Source of the DNA: CAZPHU01 sp964586285
GTDB lineage: Bacteria; Fibrobacterota; Chitinivibrionia; Chitinivibrionales; CAYFVL01
Direction of reading: 5' to 3'
DNA: 64,000 bases
NCBI GenBank assembly: GCA_964586285.1
Contig: CAZPHU010000001.1
Span: forward strand, 1-64,000
This document shows positions 8,767 through 16,650 of this stretch, piece after piece. Positions within the stretch are counted from its first letter, which is position 1. Each line of letters begins with the position of its first letter. Below the pieces are notes generated by a model. It searched no databases. It saw nothing but the letters and a program-made list of their open reading frames with translations, and was not told the DNA's origin. The position numbers were made by a program, and so were the translations under genes.

Positions 8767-9630
8767 TCACGGTTCGACACGCAAAGTATTGGCTGTTTTA
8801 CTGGTGTTGAGTGTTTCCTTTACGCCAAACTTAAGCAAATCATCGTTAATTTGACTGCAATGCCCTTTGCGGTTTGCAGCATAAGATCCAAGCGTTTTTT
8901 TCGTATAGGATCGAAGTGCTCCCTCATTCGGCAACTCAATATGGAAATCCACGGCGTTTCCGACATGATTGCCCATGGAAGCTCCGTATTTTGCGTTGGC
9001 ACATATACGAAAGTAATCGAGATTACACCTATAACCGTTGTGAACATCGATCGTAGGTAGAAGTTTTTTTCCGTCTTTTTCAGTTTCATATATCTTGTGA
9101 AGACCTAAAATTGCCCAAAACAATATAAGATCCATACCGGCATTCTCGGTCACACTCTTAGAAGCTCTATAAGTCCATGATTGTTTTTTGGTCAGTGCCA
9201 CTTGGTGTAATTCATTTCCGAACCCATTACAAGTCGGCGCCCCCGCTTTGCTGCCGCTAACCAGGGAAAGCTTGTTTCTAACACTACCATCCCAAACTTC
9301 GATCATTCTTTTATATGTATTCGGATCAGATTTCTTTTTACCACTGCACTTGCACTTGAATGCACTAAGGATCGTTTCCATGCGCGGTTTCATCTCGTCA
9401 GCCCACTCATCAATGGTAGTGAACAACTTCCCATCGGCCAAATCCGATTCCGGTAAACCAAAATACTTGCGAAATCTTTCAACCGCTGATTTTGTGTTTG
9501 AATCAAATACTCCATCACACGGCACCGGTTTTCCTTCGCTCCCGAATATTACAATCTTTATCTGAAGAGATCGTACATCTTCCCCGACGTCTCCAGGTTT
9601 CAGAACTCTTGTTCCATAATATTGTGACAT
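8767..9630 (-). CDS. Peptidoglycan-binding plus M15-like peptidase segment, ended by a suspicious TGA
   Basis: 287 residues from an ATG two bases after the previous stop. Residues about 10-75 are a PG_binding_1 repeat (LKPGDVGEDVRSLQIKI, then GVFDSNTKSAVERFRKYFG). Residues 195-231 carry the M15 D-Ala-D-Ala carboxypeptidase/endolysin site (VHNGYRC, then GNHVGNAVDFHIEL: His222 and Asp228 as zinc ligands). M15 enzymes need a third His near the end of the domain; none is found before the stop. The codons directly after the TGA read SKSPTWVHFD, the expected WVH ligand motif, in the same frame. So the TGA probably interrupts a longer polypeptide. No signal peptide, so export would need a dedicated system or a partner. 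Confidence 0.75.
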   Translation of the reverse strand: MSQYYGTRVLKPGDVGEDVRSLQIKIVIFGSEGKPVPCDGVFDSNTKSAVERFRKYFGLPESDLADGKLFTTIDEWADEMKPRMETILSAFKCKCSGKKKSDPNTYKRMIEVWDGSVRNKLSLVSGSKAGAPTCNGFGNELHQVALTKKQSWTYRASKSVTENAGMDLILFWAILGLHKIYETEKDGKKLLPTIDVHNGYRCNLDYFRICANAKYGASMGNHVGNAVDFHIELPNEGALRSYTKKTLGSYAANRKGHCSQINDDLLKFGVKETLNTSKTANTLRVEP

Positions 9631-9632
9631 GT

Positions 9633-10343
9633 TTAATCTCCACCTGAGAGCGCGTCTCTAAAAACTGTTATCTTTAAACCCAATTTACGCGTCTTTTCCT
9701 TAATATGCTTAAGCTCCTGATCATTGATTGCCTTGCCTAAAATTATCCAAATATCTCCGGCGAATATTTCAACTGAACCATCGAATTGCGATTCGGCGAT
9801 CTCTTTTTTCCTGAGAACAGCCTCACGATGGGCAAATGGCATATCCCAACCTACATAATGACATTGGCTTAATTCATCAAAGCCCTGATACCGGGCACTT
9901 AGCTCATTGGCAATTCTGACAGCGTCATCTTTTTTGTTCAAACAAAGCGTAAGATCTACATATTGAAATGATGAAGTATCTTCAGGCGAATACTCGAATT
10001 GTGCCTCCAGAATAGAATTAAATTCGTTTGCATGCAAAACGTCAAATCCGTAAGGGCAGAAGCTGTCGTTAAGAGAGATACCTTTCTCTTTTTGGAAAAT
10101 CCGTACAAAATCCTCAGCGGTTTTGACACGCGGGAAAGCCTTGGATAATCTGACAAAAACGGTATCTATCTCCGTGATATGTCTTTTTTCTCTTTGGGAG
10201 CATTGCGGAAGTTTCCATGTTTCCTGCGCATTTACAACAGCCGTTAGAAAAGGAAGTAGAAGACCTGATGATAAAAATAATGAGGCGAAAAATAGTTTTC
10301 TTATCAGCCTGCAATAACCATGGATTGCTGCGAAACGTTTCAT
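9633..10343 (-). CDS. Secreted protein of unknown function upstream of the hydrolase polypeptide
   Basis: 236 residues from the ATG at 10343, preceded by GAGGT; longer upstream starts add sequence without secretion features. The N-terminus is a clear signal peptide: basic MKRF..RLIRK, a hydrophobic stretch LFFASLFLSSGLLLPFL, and cleavage near VNAQETW. The mature part has four Cys, which could form two periplasmic disulfides, and an alternating alpha/beta pattern. No family recognised. Its stop is two bases before the ATG of the peptidoglycan-binding segment, so the two are translationally coupled. Such tight pairing suggests a chaperone, adaptor or immunity protein for the hydrolase; this is inference. 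Confidence 0.65.
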   Translation of the reverse strand: MKRFAAIHGYCRLIRKLFFASLFLSSGLLLPFLTAVVNAQETWKLPQCSQREKRHITEIDTVFVRLSKAFPRVKTAEDFVRIFQKEKGISLNDSFCPYGFDVLHANEFNSILEAQFEYSPEDTSSFQYVDLTLCLNKKDDAVRIANELSARYQGFDELSQCHYVGWDMPFAHREAVLRKKEIAESQFDGSVEIFAGDIWIILGKAINDQELKHIKEKTRKLGLKITVFRDALSGGD

Positions 10344-10571
10344 AGTGAAACCTCGAATTTCCGGCCTGGCCGTGGGGAAGAAACAGTTGTTTTTTAAAAC
10401 TAATTCTCGCCTGACCGTTCCGCTTGTGATCACGATCACTTTTTGCATTTTTTTATGATCAGAACAACGCTGCTGCAGCCGATGTAGTTGAAGCAGTCCC
10501 TCTATAAGATTGAAGTAGTTCACCTAAAAATTTGCGGTATCCGCCTTGTTTCGGTGGGGTCAAATCAACTT

Positions 10572-11462
10572 CTATCCCATATAGAAAATCACAATCGCGG
10601 CGGTCATCAGCACGGCGGCCCATATTCTTCTTATGAATATCGCCTTGTCGGTTTTGCGCTCCACCGAGACATGGCCCATATGTGCTGCGGCCGCGCCTAT
10701 GACGATAGAGAGGATTCCCCGTGTGGATTGAACGATATTTCCGTAGACTACTCCGATTGTGGCGAAGCAGGAAAACAGGAAAAACATGCCGGTAAACCAG
10801 CTGATCGCATAAGGGGCAGCGCCTTTCCAGTGCATTTTGCGGTGATTGCGGCCGAAAATCACAAATGGTAAAGCAACTATGCCGCAAAACAGGTACAGGG
10901 CTGCCACGGAAAAGGAGGATGCGTGTGCAACGGAGAGATTCGACAGGCTGTCGATCAGCTGCTTTATGATGATATCGGAGAGCGAATAGCAGATAACCGA
11001 TACCGCAACCCCCGCAATTGTCCTAACGGGAAGCTTGCCCCCGATTCTGTTTAGAAGCGCGGCGGCAACAGCGCTGAGAATAACCGCGCTCCACTGCGGC
11101 AGTGACAACTGTTTGCCAAGAAGCGGAATGCTTAGAGCGGCCAGAAAAAAGACTTTCATGCCCAGAAGCGGCGCGATTCGGGAGGCCTCAACAGTACTAA
11201 GGGTCAGAAAAAGTGAGGTTTGAGCAACGAGGTAAAAAACGGCGGCTGCGACAACCCGGATGAATACGGTTGTTGAGTTTTCTATTGCCTCAGGCCACAA
11301 AAACACCAGGGCGGCCGCGGAGAGAACCCCCATGATTATGTGAGCCAACACCATCAGATGATAGCTCCCACCTTTATGCCTGGTTACAAAAGCACGGGAG
11401 AACAGGTATGATACCGATTGGCCCAGTGCCGCCCCCAATCCAAGTAAGATTCCACCGATCAT
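10572..11462 (-). CDS. DMT-superfamily (EamA-like) transporter
   Basis: 296 residues with about ten hydrophobic helices in two similar halves, the pattern of the drug/metabolite transporter superfamily. Helix-end motifs such as VEASRIAPLLGMKVFFLAALSI (first half) and VVYGNIVQSTRGILSIVIGA (second half) match the EamA arrangement. Such carriers export amino acids, nucleotides or metabolites across the inner membrane. It is monocistronic; the 228-base gap upstream of it (towards the hydrolase locus) holds no recognised site. Substrate unknown. Confidence 0.82.
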   Translation of the reverse strand: MIGGILLGLGAALGQSVSYLFSRAFVTRHKGGSYHLMVLAHIIMGVLSAAALVFLWPEAIENSTTVFIRVVAAAVFYLVAQTSLFLTLSTVEASRIAPLLGMKVFFLAALSIPLLGKQLSLPQWSAVILSAVAAALLNRIGGKLPVRTIAGVAVSVICYSLSDIIIKQLIDSLSNLSVAHASSFSVAALYLFCGIVALPFVIFGRNHRKMHWKGAAPYAISWFTGMFFLFSCFATIGVVYGNIVQSTRGILSIVIGAAAAHMGHVSVERKTDKAIFIRRIWAAVLMTAAIVIFYMG

Positions 11463-11829
11463 TCTTTTGCCTCAATCAAAGTTTTTACTTTTGAAATCAT
11501 TTCATTTTACCCCTGCTAAGCGGACCGAAACCGGAGAAAAAAACATATCCGCACACAGCTTACGATCGGATATATTCGATGCAAGAATCCTACAAATGTT
11601 TAAACGCCCGCCATTTTATCTATAATGTGGGTGAATGCGTTTTCTTCTTTGTCCGATTCGAGTGTGTGAAAATACCATATGGGAGGCCCGGGTTTTGCAT
11701 AACCTGTTTTGCACATGAGTCGAAATGATCGAAGAAAAATTGTAAAATCGATTCCCCCAATCTGTGTTCGCGAGTTATTTTTTCCCTTGTAAGGCGTGTG
11801 AAGCGATAACCCCCAATACCGGAGGATGC
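11463..11829. other. Intergenic region between divergent genes
   Basis: 367 bases separating the DMT gene (minus) from the outer-membrane gene (plus). It must hold both promoters, but no convincing -35/-10 pair could be picked by eye. The outer-membrane gene has a strong GGAGG site at 11821-11825. No RNA gene is visible. Confidence 0.4.
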
Positions 11830-12561
11830 ATGAAAAGAGCTACTATGATTTTGATGATTCTGTCCTTTGCAATTATTACCCATGCACAGACCGCGTATGT
11901 ATTCGGTTCTCTGGGCTACGGATTTGGTTACGGCGGGTATACCAATGAGACACTGTTCAGATCGTTTACTCAAACAGATGAAGGTGTCAGGAATGTAGAG
12001 GATCATTATTTCAATTACGGAAGGGGAATAAAATTCGATGTTGGTGGGTGGTACGCTCTTATGGAAGATATCGGCGTTCAGGGAGCGATAGGTCTTTCAT
12101 TCGGAGTCCCGGATTACAATATCGAACAGGAGATAAATGACATAAACTATGAGTTGGAGTATAACTTCTTTGTTTTTTCAATTAAGGCCCAGATAGTCCC
12201 CCGCTTCACCGTTATTCAGCTTCTGGACATGTACATAGGAGTTGGAACCGGGCTTTACTTCGCAGGCCTCTCATATGAGGGAGATGAGGAAGGGAGTTTC
12301 GATTCGAGAGCAGCTCTGGGTTTCAACGGAATGGTAGGTGCAGACCTTCCGATCATGGATGATCTGTCCGTTTTTGGTGAGATTGGTTTCGAGCAGGTTT
12401 CTTTCACTCTGGAACAACAGGAAATTACCCGAACCAATTTCCCGGACAGGGAGGAAGGTACGTTCCCCTTTGAAAGAGACAGTCAGAACCTTTCGGCTCC
12501 TCCCAAGATTCCCGGCTCAAACTGGGGTATTCGGATTGGGATCAGATACTGGCTTTTCTAA
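11830..12561 (+). CDS. Outer-membrane beta-barrel protein
   Basis: 243 residues from the ATG at 11830, which has GGAGG four bases upstream; the frame is open further but begins in poor sequence. Signal peptide MKRATMILMILSFAIITHAQ. The mature part is a run of amphipathic beta-strands rich in Tyr, Phe and Gly (YVFGSLGYGFGYGG, then IVPRFTVIQLLDMYIGVGTG), ending GIRIGIRYWLF with a terminal Phe, the typical BAM recognition end. This fits a small OmpW/OmpA-N-type eight-stranded barrel. Ligand unknown. Confidence 0.8.
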   Translation: MKRATMILMILSFAIITHAQTAYVFGSLGYGFGYGGYTNETLFRSFTQTDEGVRNVEDHYFNYGRGIKFDVGGWYALMEDIGVQGAIGLSFGVPDYNIEQEINDINYELEYNFFVFSIKAQIVPRFTVIQLLDMYIGVGTGLYFAGLSYEGDEEGSFDSRAALGFNGMVGADLPIMDDLSVFGEIGFEQVSFTLEQQEITRTNFPDREEGTFPFERDSQNLSAPPKIPGSNWGIRIGIRYWLF

Positions 12562-12633
12562 ACAGACCATTTTGTTTCAGAATTTTAGTAACAAAGGACC
12601 AGGTCCGGCAAAGCGGTAGAATCAGTACAGGAG

Positions 12634-12660
12634 AGGCGGATTAATGAAGTCCGCCTTGTT
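12634..12660 (+). terminator. Probable terminator of the barrel gene
   Basis: AGGCGGA (12634-12640) pairs with TCCGCCT (12650-12656), followed by TGTTTGTT. The short stem and broken T run make it moderate in strength. Confidence 0.55.
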
Positions 12661-12662
12661 TG

Positions 12663-13556
12663 TTATGCTTTTACTTCCCTCTTTCCCAACTCCCCCGCAC
12701 TCCCTTTGTGCTGATTTGCTTTCCATCCTCTAATCGCCTCCACGATCCCCCCCAATCCAAAGATAGTAACTACAACCTTCAGCACTCCTCCGGCGATTGG
12801 AATCAGCCCGGCAAGCCACAGTATCACCAGCCCGATAAGCACCTCCCAGATCATTGGTGTTTCCGGCCTCTTGAGAGCGAGAATGAAACGATGCCCAACG
12901 ATTCGGGCTACCGCTATATATCCAAACACGCAAGCCAGAATCACGGCGGCTATCTCCACCGGTACCAACACGATTCCGATAATCGAAACCACCAGAACTA
13001 TCGCCACCGGCACGATCAACACCACTACCAGCAGTCCCCACAGAAAGGTTTTGAGGGGCTGGTCGCCTATCGCAGCCGACACTCGCTCCAACTGCCTGGG
13101 AAGAATAGCCGCCAGAAGCAGGGCCAGGGCCGTAAAGCCGACAAACATGAGGATGCTGAATCCCAGGGCTACCCCCCACCAAACCTTCTCAAAGCCCGGG
13201 CCGAACATATCGGCAAAGCCCCCCGCAATCTCCACAATATCCCCCCTGACAACCGCTCCCGGAAATTCATTCACGGTTCCACCAACCGATACGGCGCTCC
13301 CCCCGACCACTGCCCCGGGGTTTATGGTAACCGATCCGCCGACAGCCACCGCATCCTGTGTCACCCTGCCGTCCACTATCACCGAGTTTCCGATCGATAC
13401 CGCGCTCTCCACCATCATGGTTTTGGTGATATGCACCGGACGGCCGGCCCGTACCACGCTTTTTTGTCCACCACGATATTGAGCCGATACACTGAAAAAA
13501 CAACCGACCGCGATCATGCTTGTAAAGATAAAACGAGTCAGCAACTTTGAATACAT
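12663..13556 (-). CDS. Membrane protein with N-terminal polymer-forming-like repeats
   Basis: 297 residues from the ATG at 13556 (AGAGGTG upstream). Signal peptide/anchor at 1-24 (FIFTSMIAVGCFFSVSAQ). Residues about 35-115 form short Val/Gly-rich repeats (SVIVDGRVTQDAVAVGGSV, then AVVGGSAVSVGGTV), the pattern of a right-handed beta-solenoid like bactofilins and the polymer-forming domain, here outside the cytoplasm. Residues about 130-280 hold four or five hydrophobic helices. Proteins with this layout are common but uncharacterised; they may scaffold an envelope structure. The reverse strand carries a long spurious open frame caused by its high GC content. Confidence 0.7.
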   Translation of the reverse strand: MYSKLLTRFIFTSMIAVGCFFSVSAQYRGGQKSVVRAGRPVHITKTMMVESAVSIGNSVIVDGRVTQDAVAVGGSVTINPGAVVGGSAVSVGGTVNEFPGAVVRGDIVEIAGGFADMFGPGFEKVWWGVALGFSILMFVGFTALALLLAAILPRQLERVSAAIGDQPLKTFLWGLLVVVLIVPVAIVLVVSIIGIVLVPVEIAAVILACVFGYIAVARIVGHRFILALKRPETPMIWEVLIGLVILWLAGLIPIAGGVLKVVVTIFGLGGIVEAIRGWKANQHKGSAGELGKREVKA

Positions 13557-13664
13557 GCTACACCTCTCCCGGGTTGGGTATACAAAGGCGTAAACTTCCC
13601 GGGTATCGTTATTTGGTTCTCCGGCTATACCGGCTTGGTACACACAGCAGAAAAATAAGATAAA

Positions 13665-13700
13665 GGATCGAAAACATGTTCTAATAACAGTTTCCGATCC
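13665..13700 (-). terminator. Possible terminator of wrbA
   Basis: GGATCGAAAAC (13665-13675) pairs with GTTTCCGATCC (13690-13700) with one mismatch. On the minus strand it is followed by a T-rich stretch and lies 29 bases after the wrbA stop. Confidence 0.45.
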
Positions 13701-13728
13701 TGAAAGGTATGTTCTATTTCCCGCGCCA

Positions 13729-14340
13729 TTAAGATGAGAGTTTGACCGCGATTTGGGCTACGTGCCTGCCTTGAAACTCAGCCCCCGCGAGTTCATTTTC
13801 GCTGGGCATACGTTCTCCCTGGGTGCCTGCGATGGTTGATGCTCCATAAGGTGAGCATCCTGATATCTCATCGAGCGTATTCTGACCGCCAAACGTATAG
13901 GGCAATCCGACATACACATACCCAAGATGCAGCAGCGTAGGGATAAAACTTATGATCGTTGATTCCTGACCGCCGTGCTGGGTAGCCGAGCTTGTAAAGA
14001 TGCTGCCCACCTTGCCGACCAGCGAGCCGTTTGCCCATAAGGGACCTGCACCATCCATGAAAGTACGTATCTGTCCCGGTACGTTGCCGAAACGGGTGGG
14101 AGCGCCAAATACGGCGGCATCATAGTCGGCAAGTTGTTCGACCTTTGCCGTGGGTATGTGGGAAAATGCTTTCTGAGCCTCAGTGATCCCAAGTTTTGCG
14201 GCAAGCTCCTCGGGAAGAGTTTCGGGCACACGCATAATATCAACCTCAACCCCATCCACACCACGCGCCCCCTTCGCCACGCTTTCAGCCATTCGGTAGA
14301 GATGGCCATAGGCCGAGTAGAATAACACCAGCATTTTCAT
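13729..14340 (-). CDS. wrbA: NAD(P)H:quinone oxidoreductase, type IV (WrbA)
   Basis: 203 residues from the ATG at 14340 with AAGGAG upstream; extending to 14430 adds unlikely sequence. Flavodoxin-like FMN loop LVLFYSAYGHLYRMAESVA at residues 3-21, then the WrbA signatures GAPTRFGNVPGQIRTFMDG and FTSSATQHGGQESTI (the loops around the flavin), and PYGASTIAG near the C-terminus. WrbA is a cytoplasmic tetrameric two-electron quinone reductase that avoids semiquinone formation. Length matches the family (about 200). Confidence 0.95.
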   Translation of the reverse strand: MKMLVLFYSAYGHLYRMAESVAKGARGVDGVEVDIMRVPETLPEELAAKLGITEAQKAFSHIPTAKVEQLADYDAAVFGAPTRFGNVPGQIRTFMDGAGPLWANGSLVGKVGSIFTSSATQHGGQESTIISFIPTLLHLGYVYVGLPYTFGGQNTLDEISGCSPYGASTIAGTQGERMPSENELAGAEFQGRHVAQIAVKLSS

Positions 14341-14797
14341 ATAAACTCCTTTATTTTGAAGTGTGACCGGAAGAGAAAGCAATTTACATGCCCAGACCAT
14401 ATGCCACTCATTTAGCCCCGTCGGGTACAACTTGCCTGTTTCATCGGTTGTCTAACAATACATTCTTCGTAATAATCGATGCTCATCGAAGGTAAAAAAT
14501 CCACACCACAGGATAAAGTCCGGCAAAGCCTGAGAATCAAGGAAATAGGAAAAAATCAGACTATATACGACAAAAATAACATGCTTCTATCATGCAAAGA
14601 AACTATCAGTCGCACTTCTAATTCCCGGGATTGCGCGCCTTCTTATTGCATTTTGAGCTTAATGACCGCCGTGGTACGCTTATTGCGCTTCAATGAATAG
14701 TTTGTCATGCGAATATTTGCTTTTTGTTATTTGAGAATAAATCATTGAGCAAGTTAAGTACTCATAGATTGCATGTTACCAACAAAGAGGTTTACCG
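14341..14797. other. Intergenic region between divergent genes
   Basis: 457 A/T-rich bases between wrbA (minus) and the guanylate-kinase-like gene (plus). A 73-codon open frame at 14479-14700 has no ribosome site and no recognisable protein features. No RNA gene or repeat found. Confidence 0.4.
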
Positions 14798-15520
14798 ATG
14801 CATTCACTAGTTGTCCTGACCGGGCCCTCATGCGCAGGAAAGAGTCCGCTTGTTAAAGCCGTGCAAAACATGTATCCGCAGGTTATAAGGCCTTTTCACT
14901 CTGTTGTCTTATACAACAGCAGGCAGCCAAGACCCGGAGAGAAGGACGGAAAAGATTATCACTTCCGGTCTCGCGATAAGATTGCGGATCTTGGTCAAGA
15001 TGAGAGATTCAGGGTTATGGAGGTGCGGGGTGACCTTCAGGCGGTCGACATCGAGGAGATGAAGCAACAGTCTCGCCGCACAGATCTTCTTTACGAGGGC
15101 AACCCCCACGTCGCGAAGCTGATCGTGGAGGCGGCCAGAGATCTGGACCTCTGCGTTCGTTCGGTGTTTCTCTCCCCCGTAACAACAGAGGAGCTGAATG
15201 AGTTAAACGCCTCCCGGCACTTGTCGGCCCCCGAGGTTATTACGGAGATGATGCGCCGAAAGCTGCTTCGCCGGACCAGAGCACAAAAGGCAGATCTTTC
15301 GCTTGCGGATCTGAACACGGTTGAACGGCGGGCACGGGCGGCGTATGAAGAAATGAGAATGGCGGAGTTTTTCGATACGTTGCTTCCAAACCATGACGGT
15401 GAAGATAGTGAAAACTGGGACGCGTTTGGCATTCCCCTTGGTGATGCCCGAAAAGCGCTCGGGGTATTTGTCCGGATTCTCAAAGGCAACCAACCGCAAG
15501 AGCCGGGGAGTCGTGAATAG
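14798..15520 (+). CDS. Guanylate-kinase-like P-loop protein
   Basis: 240 residues. Walker A GPSCAGKS at residues 9-16, then YNSRQPRPGEKDGKDYHF at 43-60, the GMP-binding motif of guanylate kinase (usually TTRxPRxGExdGxdYhF). A true Gmk is about 205 residues and starts its GMP motif SVSaTTR; here the Thr residues are replaced and the C-terminal half (EELNELNASRHLSAPEVI, then RRKLLRRTRAQKADLSL) is longer and Arg-rich. So it is a Gmk-fold homologue whose substrate may differ. Starts at ATG 14798 after AAAGAGG. It may share a transcript with the CHAD gene 100 bases downstream. Confidence 0.7.
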   Translation: MHSLVVLTGPSCAGKSPLVKAVQNMYPQVIRPFHSVVLYNSRQPRPGEKDGKDYHFRSRDKIADLGQDERFRVMEVRGDLQAVDIEEMKQQSRRTDLLYEGNPHVAKLIVEAARDLDLCVRSVFLSPVTTEELNELNASRHLSAPEVITEMMRRKLLRRTRAQKADLSLADLNTVERRARAAYEEMRMAEFFDTLLPNHDGEDSENWDAFGIPLGDARKALGVFVRILKGNQPQEPGSRE

Positions 15521-15621
15521 CCCAACAGCCCGCAAGTATTTGCATGTGTAAATAACTGTGACTGCTTCCTCCCAGCCCTTCTATGGTCAATCGAATCAAA
15601 CCGAAATTCAAGGACTGTTGC

Positions 15622-16536
15622 ATGAGTTATCGTTTACATAAAGAGCACAAACTGAGCAAATCCGTTCGAAGTATCATTTGCAGGCAGATAGACAAGGCCG
15701 CGGAAAGCCTGGAGACGGTAAGAGAACCATCGTCGGAAGGAATTCACGACGCCAGAAAGAGCTTTAAAAAGATACGGGCGGTTCTGCGCCTCATAAGGCC
15801 TTCCATCGAGCAGCGGTACAAGGATGAAAATGTCGCGTTTCGCGATTACGGTCGATCACTGGCCGACTGGCGCGATGCCAAGGTGCTGCCGGTTACTCTC
15901 GATCAGCTCAAAGACCATTTCGGGGAGAAGATGAAGGTGCATTTTTTTTATTCCGCACGCAAAAAACTGGAGGAATCATTTTCGACGGTTATGTTCGACA
16001 GCACCAGGCTTCATTCCACTATAGAGGAGATTAGAAACCGGCTTTCAAAACAGAAGAAGCAATGGAAAACCCTCCCGCTGAAAGTTAGCCCCGAGGATAT
16101 AGTCGGCGGCGCCCAAAAGATCTATCACAAGGGTCAAAAGGCTTATGAGACAGCATACGCAAACCCCACGGGAGCCAATTTTCATCAGTGGCGAAAGCAG
16201 GTTAAATACCATTGGTACCACCTTCGCCTGCTTCACGATATCTGGCCCTCTTATATGGGAGAGCTTGAAAACCTTGCTCACGAGCTGGCCTCACTACTTG
16301 GCTCAGAGCACGATCTTACCATTTTGCGGGAGAAGCTTATCAGTCTGGCCCCTGATAAGCTCCCCGACGAAGACATGGCCCTTTTACTCGATCTTATCGA
16401 TATACAACAGAAGCAGCTTCGAGACCGGGCCAGGGGGGATGGCATGCGTCTATTTGCCGGAGAGCCGGCCGATTTCGCAAAGCGCTTGACAGCCTACATC
16501 GATGCCTTTAAGTCGGAAGAAGAATCGGGATGGTAG
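15622..16536 (+). CDS. CHAD-domain protein
   Basis: 304 residues if started at the ATG at 15622 (AAGGA upstream); the ATG at 15583 is possible but lacks a ribosome site. All-helical CHAD domain with the conserved His/Arg/Lys pattern in both halves: GIHDARKSFKKIRAVLRL near residue 40 and FHQWRKQVKYHWYHLRL near 195. CHAD domains bind inorganic polyphosphate through these basic helices. There is no CYTH triphosphatase domain here. Follows the guanylate-kinase-like gene, hinting at a nucleotide/polyphosphate theme, but this is not proven. Confidence 0.85.
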   Translation: MSYRLHKEHKLSKSVRSIICRQIDKAAESLETVREPSSEGIHDARKSFKKIRAVLRLIRPSIEQRYKDENVAFRDYGRSLADWRDAKVLPVTLDQLKDHFGEKMKVHFFYSARKKLEESFSTVMFDSTRLHSTIEEIRNRLSKQKKQWKTLPLKVSPEDIVGGAQKIYHKGQKAYETAYANPTGANFHQWRKQVKYHWYHLRLLHDIWPSYMGELENLAHELASLLGSEHDLTILREKLISLAPDKLPDEDMALLLDLIDIQQKQLRDRARGDGMRLFAGEPADFAKRLTAYIDAFKSEEESGW

Positions 16537-16650
16537 CGGCACCGGGCATGGTCTTCGCTAGAATAAAACACTGGGAGTTAGCTAATGAGAAGGCTCTTGG
16601 CATAAGGAAAGCTTATCTGGAGAGCGGTTTTGAAAGGACATTTATTAAAG

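Noticed and set aside
4838..10343. Complete type VI or extracellular contractile injection locus
   Set aside because: No VgrG, Hcp, sheath, baseplate or ATPase gene is present; only a possible effector part.
12660..13550. 296-codon open frame on the plus strand
   Set aside because: It lies fully opposite a real membrane-protein gene. Its His/Pro/Arg-rich product has no domain and is explained by the GC-rich complement.
14479..14700. 73-codon frame before the guanylate-kinase-like gene
   Set aside because: No ribosome site, no protein-like pattern, and A/T-rich intergenic composition.
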